Origin: HGM11412 sp045536025
Lineage (GTDB): Bacteria > Bacillota > Clostridia > Christensenellales > Borkfalkiaceae
Direction: 5' to 3'
DNA length: 64,000 nt
NCBI GenBank assembly: GCA_045536025.1
Contig: JAZSMT010000034.1
Coordinates: 1-64,000 of the forward strand
In this document: piece after piece, positions 29,778-38,082 of the stretch
Layout: every line of letters starts with the position of its first letter
Position numbering within the stretch: position 1 is the stretch's first letter
The notes under the pieces: model-generated
Database searches by the model: none
What the model saw: only the letters and a program-made list of their open reading frames with translations
Told to the model about the DNA's origin: nothing
Program-made: the position numbers and the translations under genes

Positions 29778-31118
29778 TTACTTGCCTACACAAAACTTAG
29801 AAAAAATTTCGTCTATTATTTCTTCGGTTGCAGTTTTGCCGGTGATTTCACCAAGCGCGTCCCACACCGACTTTACGTCCTCTGAAACTATATCTAAAGG
29901 AACGTTATCTTCAATTCCGCAAATAGACGCGTCTATATAATCACGAGCCTTTTCAAGGGCTTTTAAATGCCTTTCTTCAGTGATAAGCTCGGCGTTTCTA
30001 TCAATGCCACCGTCAAACGCTTTTTGATACAAAAGGGTTTTAAGCTCTTCTAACCCTTCGCCCGTTTTTGCCGATATTGATACGCCGTTTTTACTATCAA
30101 AGCCAAGGTCTTTTTTATTGTAAACCTTTATATGGTTTAAACTTTCTACCTTATTATAAATTAATTTATCTTCTTCCGTCAAGGAATTTGCACCGTCAAA
30201 CACCATAAGGCACACGTCCGCACTTTTAAGTATTTTTTCCGAGCGTTCAATGCCTAATTTCTCAATCTCGTCAGACGCGGTGCGAATACCAGCCGTATCA
30301 AACAAGTCAAACCTAACGCCGTTTATATCGATAGCGCCCTCAACGACGTCACGCGTCGTTCCCTCAATCGAGGAAACGATAGCCTTGTCGTAATTAAGTA
30401 ATGCGTTAAGTAGCGAAGATTTGCCAGTGTTGGGCTTACCCACTATTGCCACCTTTACGCCGTTTTTGATTTTACTACCCTTGTCGTAACCGCTAATTAA
30501 AGCGTTTATCCTTGAATACGCGTACTCAAGCGTTGATTTAAGCGTGTCAAACGCTAACTCTTCTAAATCTTCTTCGGGATAATCTACGTCCGCCCCGATT
30601 TCAGCTAATGCGTAAGTTAACTTTGACTGAATTTCTTCAATCTCGGCAAAAAGCTTTTCGCGGTATAAGCCGTAACCTGCTTTAACCGAGGCTACACTTT
30701 CGCCGTTTATCATATCGATTAAACCTTCCGCTGAAGAAAGCGAAAGCTTGCCGTTTAAAAAAGCACGCTTGGTAAACTCGCCCTTGGTTGCTGGAACAGC
30801 ACCGTTTTTAAAGGTTGCCTTTAAAACGCCTTGCTGAATTTGAATACCGCCGTGCGAGTGAATTTCAAACATATCCTCGCCCGTGTAACTGTTAGGTGCT
30901 TTAAAGTAAACCGCCATACCAAAATCGGTAAACTCGCCACAGTCAATCTCGCCAACGTAAAGCTTATACGGCTCGAAATCTTTAACCTTAACGCCCCTTT
31001 TAATAGGGCGGAACATTTTTTCTAATAGCTCAAGCGAGCCTTTACCACTAACGCGAATAATGGCAACGCCACCAACGCCGTTTGCCGTGCCTATTGCAGA
31101 AATAATTTCGTTATTCAT
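29778..31118 (-). CDS. mnmE: tRNA modification GTPase MnmE
   Basis: A 446-residue GTPase that with MnmG makes cmnm5 at wobble U34 of tRNAs. N-terminal folate-binding domain (ISAIGTANGVGGVAIIRVSG), helical domain, then the inserted G domain with GKPNTGKSSLLN, DTAGIRTASDEIEKLG and NKKD, and the C-terminal FCVGK with the catalytic Cys. MnmG is not in the window. 2 nt separate it from the upstream gene. Confidence 0.97.
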   Translation of the reverse strand: MNNEIISAIGTANGVGGVAIIRVSGKGSLELLEKMFRPIKRGVKVKDFEPYKLYVGEIDCGEFTDFGMAVYFKAPNSYTGEDMFEIHSHGGIQIQQGVLKATFKNGAVPATKGEFTKRAFLNGKLSLSSAEGLIDMINGESVASVKAGYGLYREKLFAEIEEIQSKLTYALAEIGADVDYPEEDLEELAFDTLKSTLEYAYSRINALISGYDKGSKIKNGVKVAIVGKPNTGKSSLLNALLNYDKAIVSSIEGTTRDVVEGAIDINGVRFDLFDTAGIRTASDEIEKLGIERSEKILKSADVCLMVFDGANSLTEEDKLIYNKVESLNHIKVYNKKDLGFDSKNGVSISAKTGEGLEELKTLLYQKAFDGGIDRNAELITEERHLKALEKARDYIDASICGIEDNVPLDIVSEDVKSVWDALGEITGKTATEEIIDEIFSKFCVGK

Positions 31119-31120
31119 AC

Positions 31121-31912
31121 TTAGTTAAAAAAATCGTCGCTCGAACTTGAAGAATCGTTGCTTTTATTTTCTTCGTCGCCAAACTCAGGGAAGGGGTTTT
31201 CAACCGGCTTTTTATTTTGAGGTGGTTGCTGAGGATTATATCCACCGTAATATCCACCGCCGTAGTAACCGCCACCGTACGGAGTTTGCGGTCTTACTAT
31301 AACGTGTTTGGGGTTGTTCCTGCATGTGAACAAAAGAATACCGAAAAGCGGTTCAATGAACACCGAAAGCAATGCGTAAAGTATCGCCGATTGCGGACGG
31401 TAAAGCCTAAATACCAAAAATACAAGGCTAACGTTAAAGAAAATGTAGGCTAAATCAAATAAAGAACTACCATAATAAGTTATAAACCAAACGACGTTAG
31501 TGTTGTCAATCCACGTAAGTAAAAACTCGTTAGTTATTTGAAATTTTATAGGAAATATAAGCTCAACCAAGTTTATATAGTAGCCTAAATCGATAATAAA
31601 AGTAAAAAACGCACTTACAATGCCCGTTATGCACGCCCATACGCCCACGTTTTTAAGTTTTAATCCCCAAACGGTGGTTTTGCCAACCAACTTACCAAGC
31701 GGAATAAGATTGAAAAAAGGCACGAACGAAACCCAAAGCTTTTTATACCCTTGTTTTTTCGTCATCGTAAATATGGCAATTGATAAAAACAAATGCCCTA
31801 CAACCCAAACAACAATATCAAAAATTACCGAAAAAAGCACATATGTCGGGCTAGAAAGTATGCTATCTAGCATAGTTGTATAATCTAAACTGCCTGAAAG
31901 TAAATTAAACAT
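31121..31912 (-). CDS. Multi-pass membrane protein with Gly/Tyr-rich tail, unknown
   Basis: A 263-residue protein I do not recognise. At least five hydrophobic segments are visible in residues 20-200 (for example VIFDIVVWVVGHLFLSIAIF, YIFFNVSLVFLVFRLY, FIEPLFGILLF). The C-terminal 60 residues are soluble: a repeat YGGGYYGGGYYGGYNPQ then an acidic/serine-rich end (ENKSNDSSSSSDDFFN). It resembles the general class of DUF805/DUF5684-like small membrane proteins but I claim no family. It lies between proS and mnmE in one operon. Confidence 0.55.
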   Translation of the reverse strand: MFNLLSGSLDYTTMLDSILSSPTYVLFSVIFDIVVWVVGHLFLSIAIFTMTKKQGYKKLWVSFVPFFNLIPLGKLVGKTTVWGLKLKNVGVWACITGIVSAFFTFIIDLGYYINLVELIFPIKFQITNEFLLTWIDNTNVVWFITYYGSSLFDLAYIFFNVSLVFLVFRLYRPQSAILYALLSVFIEPLFGILLFTCRNNPKHVIVRPQTPYGGGYYGGGYYGGYNPQQPPQNKKPVENPFPEFGDEENKSNDSSSSSDDFFN

Positions 31913-31928
31913 TTTTAACTCCTATAAA

Positions 31929-33359
31929 TTAGTACGCCCTAGCAAAATAAACTATCTTTTCAGCTTTTTTACCGCAAACGGCGCAGGTCTTACCCTCGGC
32001 ACTATCTTCGGCAATTACTCTTGCAGTAGCCTGAGTTTGTTCTTTAATTTTTTCTTCGCACTCACGGCAACCGCACCAAGGCGCTTTAACGAAATTCTTG
32101 CCCTCAACAGCAGAAAGAATACCTTCTAAATTTTCAGCGTAAACGATTTTTGAATCACGGCGCTCGCGCGATTTTTCAAGCATATCTTTTTGAACCGTGC
32201 TTAAAAGACTTAAAACTGCCTCGCTATCAAAGAGTTTTAACTCTGATTTTTCAAGCGTATCACGGCGCATAGCCATCATCTTGCAGTTTTCGATATCTCT
32301 AGGACCAACTTCAATTCTTACGGGAACGCCTTTCATCTCCCACTCGTTAAACTTCCAACCGGGCGTAGCGTCGCGCTTATCAACCTCGGCGCGAATACCT
32401 GCGCTTTCTAAAATATCGCAAAGTTTTTGCGCGTTTTCTAAAACGCCCTCTTTATGCATACAAACTGGGATAATAATTACTTGAATAGGTGCAACTACGG
32501 GCGGAATTACCAAACCACGCTGATCGCCGTGCGCCATAATAAGCGCGCCTATTAAACGAGTTGATACGCCCCACGAGGTAGAATATCCGTATTTAAGCGC
32601 ACCGTCTTTATCCAAAAATTTCATATCGAAAGCTTTAGCAAAGTTTTGACCTAAATAGTGGGAGGTGCCTGCTTGCAAGCTCTTACCGTCAAGCATCATA
32701 GCCTCCATACCGTAGGTAGCAATTGCGCCTGCAAACTTTTCTTTATCCGTTTTTCTACCCGTTATTACCGGGATAGCCAAGCAGTTTTCAGCAAAGTCTT
32801 TATACACGCCGAGCATAGTTTGGGTTTCAATTTCAGCCTCTTCTTCCGATGCGTGAACGGTATGACCTTCTTGCCATAAAAACTCGCTCGTTCTTAAAAA
32901 GGGACGGGTAGTTTTTTCCCATCTCATAACGTTACACCATTGATTCATTAAAATAGGAAGGTCACGATAGCTTTCCATCCACTTAGCATACATATTGCAA
33001 ATTATAGTTTCGCTGGTGGGGCGAATAACCAAATGCTCTTGAAGTTCTTGCCCACCTGCTTTGGTAACGACTGCAACTTCAGGCGCAAACCCCTCTACGT
33101 GCTCAGCCTCTTTTTTAAGATAACTTTCGGGAATTAAAAGCGGAAAGTATGCGTTTTTAACACCCTGTTTTTTAAAGCGTTTGTCAAGCTCTTTTTGAAT
33201 ATTTTCCCATATAGCGTAGCCGTAGGGGCGAATTACCATAGTGCCTTTAACGGGACCGTAATCAACGAGTTCGGTCTTTAAAACAACGTCTGTATACCAT
33301 CTGGGGAAATCTTCATTAATATCTGCAATTTCTTTTACGAATTTTTTATCGTTTGCCAT
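31929..33359 (-). CDS. proS: Prolyl-tRNA synthetase, archaeal/eukaryal type
   Basis: A 476-residue class II synthetase of the short (type 3) form without the editing insertion. Motif 2 region RWEKTTRPFLRTSEFLWQEG, the HTVHAS segment and motif 3 TRLIGALIMAHGD are clear. The C-terminal zinc-like domain (CGCREC, CAVCGKK) ends YFARAY, typical of the archaeal/eukaryal group. It has its own promoter at 33394-33422 and heads an operon with the membrane protein, mnmE and deoC. Confidence 0.96.
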   Translation of the reverse strand: MANDKKFVKEIADINEDFPRWYTDVVLKTELVDYGPVKGTMVIRPYGYAIWENIQKELDKRFKKQGVKNAYFPLLIPESYLKKEAEHVEGFAPEVAVVTKAGGQELQEHLVIRPTSETIICNMYAKWMESYRDLPILMNQWCNVMRWEKTTRPFLRTSEFLWQEGHTVHASEEEAEIETQTMLGVYKDFAENCLAIPVITGRKTDKEKFAGAIATYGMEAMMLDGKSLQAGTSHYLGQNFAKAFDMKFLDKDGALKYGYSTSWGVSTRLIGALIMAHGDQRGLVIPPVVAPIQVIIIPVCMHKEGVLENAQKLCDILESAGIRAEVDKRDATPGWKFNEWEMKGVPVRIEVGPRDIENCKMMAMRRDTLEKSELKLFDSEAVLSLLSTVQKDMLEKSRERRDSKIVYAENLEGILSAVEGKNFVKAPWCGCRECEEKIKEQTQATARVIAEDSAEGKTCAVCGKKAEKIVYFARAY

Positions 33360-33393
33360 AATCTCTCCTGAATAATCCTAATAATTATATATT

Positions 33394-33422
33394 ATTATAT
33401 CTATATTTACCTAAAAAGTAAA
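33394..33422 (-). promoter_or_regulatory. Promoter of the proS operon
   Basis: TTTACT (33417-33422), 17 bp, TATAAT (33394-33399), 35 nt ahead of the proS start. Confidence 0.7.
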
Positions 33423-33599
33423 GCGTTTTACAAAAAACCACTTGCCTCCCAAGAGGTTTTTACTAAAATATAATTTAATTTTCACAAAATTTATAGTTAT
33501 TTTATTATTTATGCTTTATTTAACTGAAAAAGTGTGCTAAAATAAGATAGTAAAATTACTCCGCACGAATTTAGCGGACTAATAAAAAGGAGAAATCTA

Positions 33600-35570
33600 A
33601 TGGAAAACAACAATTTAACCGTCAACACCATACGCCTTTTATCGGCAGACGCGATTGAAAAATCAAACTCCGGCCACCCCGGCATTTGCCTCGGTGCTGC
33701 TCCTATTGCCTATTCTTTATGGCAAAACTTTTTAACTTTTAATCCGTCAAGCAGTAAAAAGTTCTATAACCGCGACAGATTTATTTTGTCAGCAGGTCAC
33801 GGCTCTATGCTCAACTATTCTTTACTTCACTTGTACGGCTACAAGCTTTCGATTGAGGATATTAAAAATTTCCGTCAATTCGGCTCGAAAACTCCCGGTC
33901 ACCCCGAATACAATCACACCGACGGCGTTGAAGTTTCAACCGGCCCGTTAGGTCAAGGTATTGCAAACGCAGTTGGTATGGCTATTGCTGAAACCCACCT
34001 TGCGTCCGTTTACAATAAAGAGGGCTTCCCCGTTGTAGACCACTACACCTACGCTCTTTGTGGCGACGGTTGCTTGATGGAAGGTATTGAATACGAGGCT
34101 GCTTCGCTTGCAGGCTCACTTAAGCTTGGCAAACTTATCGTTTTATACGATTGCAACTACATAACTATCGAGGGCGACACTTCGCTCACGTTCAGTGAAG
34201 ACGTTAAAAAGCGCCACCAAGCACAAGGCTGGCAAATTATCGAGGTTAAGGACGGTAACGATTTAGTAGCCCTCAATAAAGCTATTAAGAAAGCAAAGGC
34301 TGAAAAGGAAAAGCCCTCGCTTATCGTATGCTATACCAAAATCGGTTACGGCTCTTCAAAAGAGGGTTCTGCAAGTTCGCACGGCGCACCCTTGGGCGCT
34401 GAGGCTCTTGAAGGTCTTAGAAAAAATCTCGATTACCCCTACGCGCCTTTCGAGGTTGCTGACGAGGTTTACGCTCACACCAAAAAAGCTATCAACCGCG
34501 GTAAAAAGGCTGAACGCGCTTGGAAGAAGATGTTTGCTGAATATTCTAAGCAATATCCCGAACTTGCAAAAGAGTTTATCGACCGCATGAACGGTAACCT
34601 CCCCGAAATTGACTGGGAAGAGGTTTACAAATTTGAAAAGGACGATGCTACTCGTGGAACTAGCGGTACGGTTATTAACAAACTTGCACCTCAAGTATCT
34701 ATGCTTTTCGGCGGTTCGGCTGACCTTAACCCGTCTACTAAATCACACATGAAAACGGCTGGCGAATACTCGCCCGAAAACCGCGCAGGTAGAAACCTCC
34801 ACTTTGGTATAAGAGAGCACGCAATGAGCGCAATTTGTAACGGTCTTGCTTGCCACGGCGGTTTCTTACCCTACTGTTCTACCTTCTTCGTATTCAGCGA
34901 TTATATGAAGAACGCAATGCGCTTATCCGCGCTTATGGACCTTAACGTAACTTACGTTTTAACGCACGACTCTATCGGCGTTGGTGAAGACGGTCCTACC
35001 CACCAACCTATCGAACACTTAACTGCTCTTCGCTCTATGCCCAACATGAAGGTATTTAGACCTTGCGACGGTAGAGAAACTGCTGCAGGTTACGAAGTTG
35101 CCCTCACTGGTAACGGCCCTGTAAGCTTAATTCTTTCACGCCAAACTTTAAAGGGCTATGAAGGAACGGGCAAAGCTGCTCTTAAGGGCGGTTATATCCT
35201 TGCTGATAGTGACAAGAAGGTTCCCGACGTAATACTCATCGCGTCAGGCTCTGAAGTTGAGTGCTGTATGAACGCTAAAGAGCTTTTAAAAGCAGAAGGC
35301 GTTGACGCAAGAGTAGTTTCTATGCCCTGTATGGAACTTTTTGAAGCACAATCTCAAAAGTATAAAGAAAGCGTTATTCCTTCTAGCGTACGCGCAAGAG
35401 TGTGCGTTGAAGCAGGCTCTTCTATGCCTTGGTATAAGTACGCCGGCTTAGACGGAAAGATTATCGGCGTTGACGAATACGGTATATCCGGCCCTGCTAA
35501 ACAACTCTTTAACCACTACGGCTTTACCGCTGAAAACGTAAAAGCAACTGCGCTTGAAATAGTTAAATAA
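33600..35570 (+). CDS. tkt: Transketolase
   Basis: A 656-residue thiamine-diphosphate enzyme of the pentose phosphate pathway. N-terminal ThDP domain with GHPG, STGPLGQGIANAVG and GDGCLMEGIEYEA; pyrimidine domain with FGIREHAMSAICNGLACHGG and THDSIGVGEDGPTHQPIEH; C-terminal domain VCVEAGSS. All known cofactor and substrate residues appear to be there. AAAAAGGAGAAATCTA precedes the ATG. Transcribed alone; codon choice leans to C-ending codons, as expected for high expression. Its terminator hairpin is split by a hairpin cluster. Confidence 0.97.
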   Translation: MENNNLTVNTIRLLSADAIEKSNSGHPGICLGAAPIAYSLWQNFLTFNPSSSKKFYNRDRFILSAGHGSMLNYSLLHLYGYKLSIEDIKNFRQFGSKTPGHPEYNHTDGVEVSTGPLGQGIANAVGMAIAETHLASVYNKEGFPVVDHYTYALCGDGCLMEGIEYEAASLAGSLKLGKLIVLYDCNYITIEGDTSLTFSEDVKKRHQAQGWQIIEVKDGNDLVALNKAIKKAKAEKEKPSLIVCYTKIGYGSSKEGSASSHGAPLGAEALEGLRKNLDYPYAPFEVADEVYAHTKKAINRGKKAERAWKKMFAEYSKQYPELAKEFIDRMNGNLPEIDWEEVYKFEKDDATRGTSGTVINKLAPQVSMLFGGSADLNPSTKSHMKTAGEYSPENRAGRNLHFGIREHAMSAICNGLACHGGFLPYCSTFFVFSDYMKNAMRLSALMDLNVTYVLTHDSIGVGEDGPTHQPIEHLTALRSMPNMKVFRPCDGRETAAGYEVALTGNGPVSLILSRQTLKGYEGTGKAALKGGYILADSDKKVPDVILIASGSEVECCMNAKELLKAEGVDARVVSMPCMELFEAQSQKYKESVIPSSVRARVCVEAGSSMPWYKYAGLDGKIIGVDEYGISGPAKQLFNHYGFTAENVKATALEIVK

Positions 35571-35583
35571 TTCTAAACAAAAC

Positions 35584-35976
35584 AAAAACCCTTTGCCGTT
35601 AGCGTGATACTCTTAACGGAGTATCACGCAGTCAAATCCGTCTTCGCAGGGTAGCGAAGTGGCGCGAGCGCAATAAATGACAACGCGGTGCGTTGTCAGA
35701 ACGCGAGCGTGACCGAGCCGCAGCGAGACGGGAAATACGGATTTGTTTTCATCCAAGGCGCGTCCTTGGATTTCATCTGAACAAAGCGAAGATTTCATTA
35801 AACCAACAGAAAAAGAGAGAACATTTCGGCTATGAACCGATTTGTTCTCTCTTTCTGTCGTTATAAGGGTTTGGGCTTAGCCCATAGAGTGTTTGACCAG
35901 TCAAATGCGATGCTCGCACTTAGCGGTATTTTCAAATTCTCCGCTAAGGACATCACCATTTCGGCAAAGGGTTTTT
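35584..35976. repeat. Hairpin cluster C inside the arms of a split terminator
   Basis: AAAAACCCTTTGCCG (35584-35598) and CGGCAAAGGGTTTTT (35962-35976) form a perfect 15-bp inverted repeat ending in T6, which looks like the tkt terminator, but 363 bp separate the arms. Between them are CGTGATACTC/GAGTATCACG, TGACAACGC/GCGTTGTCA, ATCCAAGG/CCTTGGAT with TTTCATC linkers, a long CAGAAA-AGAGAGAACA hairpin (35808-35860), TGGGC/GCCCA, TTTGAC/GTCAAA and AGCGG/CCGCT. No ORF of note is seen. The simplest view is a terminator loop that accepted an insertion. Confidence 0.75.
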
Positions 35977-35978
35977 TA

Positions 35979-36902
35979 TTACGTTAAATTTACTAGTTGC
36001 TCTTCGGTGGTGGGCATAGGAAGTTCTTTACTATCTAAATATTCTAGCACCAAACGAGTTTCTCCCGCAAATTCCATATAATGAACTCTAGCCGTTAGTT
36101 CTATCCAGCTCTCGTTATTAATAACGTCATTATCGTTATAAGCGCAAAGATGCCCTATAGTTTGAATATCGTCCATACAACAAGTGAGCGCCCCGCGACC
36201 TGCAACGAAAGTTTTAGGCGGAAGTTGGTCGCTAAACAGCGCCATACACTCAAACTTTACCACTCTATTTTGATATCTATTTATACTTTCAAAGCTGTCC
36301 ACGTAAAAATCGCCAAACTCTTTAAGCCCTATTTCGATAACGTCCTTGTTAACGTCATACGGTAAATCGCTTACGAGCCTTATTTGATTTCCTGAATTAT
36401 CAAGCGCAATAATTTCTAAAGCGCTGTTAATTACCTTTATATTTTTCTTTATTTTTGAAGTTTCTTGAGTAGGCTCACAGCGGTTGATAATAACCAGCTC
36501 ACTTTCTTTTATCATATCGAAAAACAGTTGGCGCATTGACTGAAAGTATATGTTAAACGACGAGCCGTCTATTATGGTTATTACCTGCTGAACGTCAAAA
36601 TACGAGGGATAAAACACGCCACTTCCCCACATTTCGTTGCACTCGATAAAGATAACTTGCGGTTTATGCTTTCTAATAACGTCGTTAATTTGCTTGCCTT
36701 CCCACTCGTCTTTATCAAGATACTCAAAGCTGGCGTTATATTTTTTTAAAAACGCCTCGTCAAACTCCTCAACGCCCTCTTCTTGCGAAAGTATCAATAC
36801 CCTGCCTAGGTCACCAAAATCTCCGCGAATAAGCGAATCTTTTATAAAATAGCTTTTACCACTTTCAAGTATGCCTTTTATTATAATAACGGGTATTCCC
36901 AT
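35979..36902 (-). CDS. P-loop GTPase fused to a DUF1980 (YcgQ-like) domain
   Basis: A 307-residue protein. Residues 1-170 look like a CobW/G3E-type GTPase: Walker A GILESGKS at about 10-17, NRCEP as the base-recognition region; the metal motif CxCC is absent. The C-terminal third (FVAGRGALTCCMDDIQTIGH, ESWIELTARVHYMEF) closely follows the DUF1980/TIGR03943 domain, normally a separate membrane-linked protein beside a DUF318 permease. ATG at 36902 follows the upstream stop by 1 nt. With its COG0523 neighbour it suggests metal (zinc) handling. Confidence 0.7.
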   Translation of the reverse strand: MGIPVIIIKGILESGKSYFIKDSLIRGDFGDLGRVLILSQEEGVEEFDEAFLKKYNASFEYLDKDEWEGKQINDVIRKHKPQVIFIECNEMWGSGVFYPSYFDVQQVITIIDGSSFNIYFQSMRQLFFDMIKESELVIINRCEPTQETSKIKKNIKVINSALEIIALDNSGNQIRLVSDLPYDVNKDVIEIGLKEFGDFYVDSFESINRYQNRVVKFECMALFSDQLPPKTFVAGRGALTCCMDDIQTIGHLCAYNDNDVINNESWIELTARVHYMEFAGETRLVLEYLDSKELPMPTTEEQLVNLT

Positions 36903-36903
36903 C

Positions 36904-37980
36904 TTAGTTACCAAATAATTCCTCTAATTTTTGCTTGTTAAGTTTTACGCCGATTACACAAATTTTACCGCTTATATCAGGCGTGCCCTTTCTTATTTCT
37001 ATCATTGAGGGAACGTAGTCAAACTCAAGCCAGCCACACTCGCCGTCAACTATTCCTTTTGCGCGCAAAACTTCACCGCAAACGCCTTTATCAAGCTCTT
37101 CTAAAATGCTTTGTAGCTTTTGCTTGCTAAACTTAGTGGGGGTTACGAGATAAAAACTGTCAAACACCTCGTCGGCATCGTGGTGATGATGATTACAACA
37201 GCACCCCTCGTGGTGTTCGTGTTCACAATCAAAATCGTGGTGATGATGCTCGTGATGTTCGTGCCCACAATCGCAGTCGTGATGGTGCTCGTGATGTTCG
37301 TGTTCACAATCACAATCGTGGTGATGATGCTCGTGATGGTGGTGATTTTCGGGGTTTTTCTTAAGCGCGTTTATAATAAGCGACATAAGTGCCTCGCCGT
37401 CTTCTAAATTTTCAAGTAAAACGCTACCGTCAAGCTCTTTTACTGGGGTAGTTATAATTGTTGCCGTGGGGTTAAAGTTTTTAATATACTCGCAAGTATT
37501 TATTAGTTTTTCTTGAGAAAACCCCTCTATTTTAGATAAAACTATAGAATTTGCATTAACTATTTGGTCGATATAAAATTCACCGAAATTTTTGTGGTAA
37601 AGCTTTAATTTGTTACCGTCAACAACCGTACACAAAACGTTTACTTTAACACCCTCAACGTCATTAACTGCCGAAATAACCTCTGAAAGTTTTCCCACGC
37701 CCGACGGCTCGATAATAATTCTATCAAGGTCGTACGTTTTTATAAGTTCTGAAAGTGCCTCTTTAAAATTACCCGAAAGCGAGCAACAAATACAGCCCGA
37801 GTTTATCTCTTTTATATTAATACCCGTATCCTTTAAAAAAGCGCCGTCAATACCTATTTCACCAAACTCGTTTTCAATAAGCGCTACCTTTTCGTTTTTA
37901 AAAGATGACGAAAACAGTTTTTTAATAAGCGTAGTTTTACCCGCCCCCAAAAAACCAGAGATTATATCTACTTTAACCAT
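36904..37980 (-). CDS. COG0523/CobW-family metal-chaperone GTPase with His-rich insert
   Basis: A 358-residue G3E GTPase. Walker A GFLGAGKTT (residues 9-17), the metal site GCICC (about 62-66), EPSGVG, and CobW_C at the end (GWLEFDYVPSMIEIRKG). Between domains, about residues 210-275, is a run of His/Asp/Cys/Glu in imperfect repeats of HEHHEHHHDCDC type, with well over 30 His, likely a zinc or nickel store. ATG at 37980 follows AGAGG by 7 nt. It is directly followed by a second P-loop GTPase. Confidence 0.88.
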   Translation of the reverse strand: MVKVDIISGFLGAGKTTLIKKLFSSSFKNEKVALIENEFGEIGIDGAFLKDTGINIKEINSGCICCSLSGNFKEALSELIKTYDLDRIIIEPSGVGKLSEVISAVNDVEGVKVNVLCTVVDGNKLKLYHKNFGEFYIDQIVNANSIVLSKIEGFSQEKLINTCEYIKNFNPTATIITTPVKELDGSVLLENLEDGEALMSLIINALKKNPENHHHHEHHHHDCDCEHEHHEHHHDCDCGHEHHEHHHHDFDCEHEHHEGCCCNHHHHDADEVFDSFYLVTPTKFSKQKLQSILEELDKGVCGEVLRAKGIVDGECGWLEFDYVPSMIEIRKGTPDISGKICVIGVKLNKQKLEELFGN

Positions 37981-38040
37981 AATTCTACCTCTCAAAGCTA
38001 ATTAACTATATTTTAAAACTTTTTAAATAAAAATACAAAC

Positions 38041-38074
38041 AAAAAGCGTCGCATTTTGTAGATACGGCGCTTTT
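38041..38074 (-). terminator. Terminator after the InlB-repeat lipoprotein gene
   Basis: AAAAGCGcCG/CGaCGCTTTTTG stem followed by T-rich sequence on minus, 9-42 nt after the stop at 38083. Confidence 0.65.
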
Positions 38075-38082
38075 ATTTTAAA

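Noticed and set aside
37120..37407. Plus-strand ORF opposite the His-rich region
   Set aside because: Its open frame is a by-product of the CAT/CAC repeats on the other strand.
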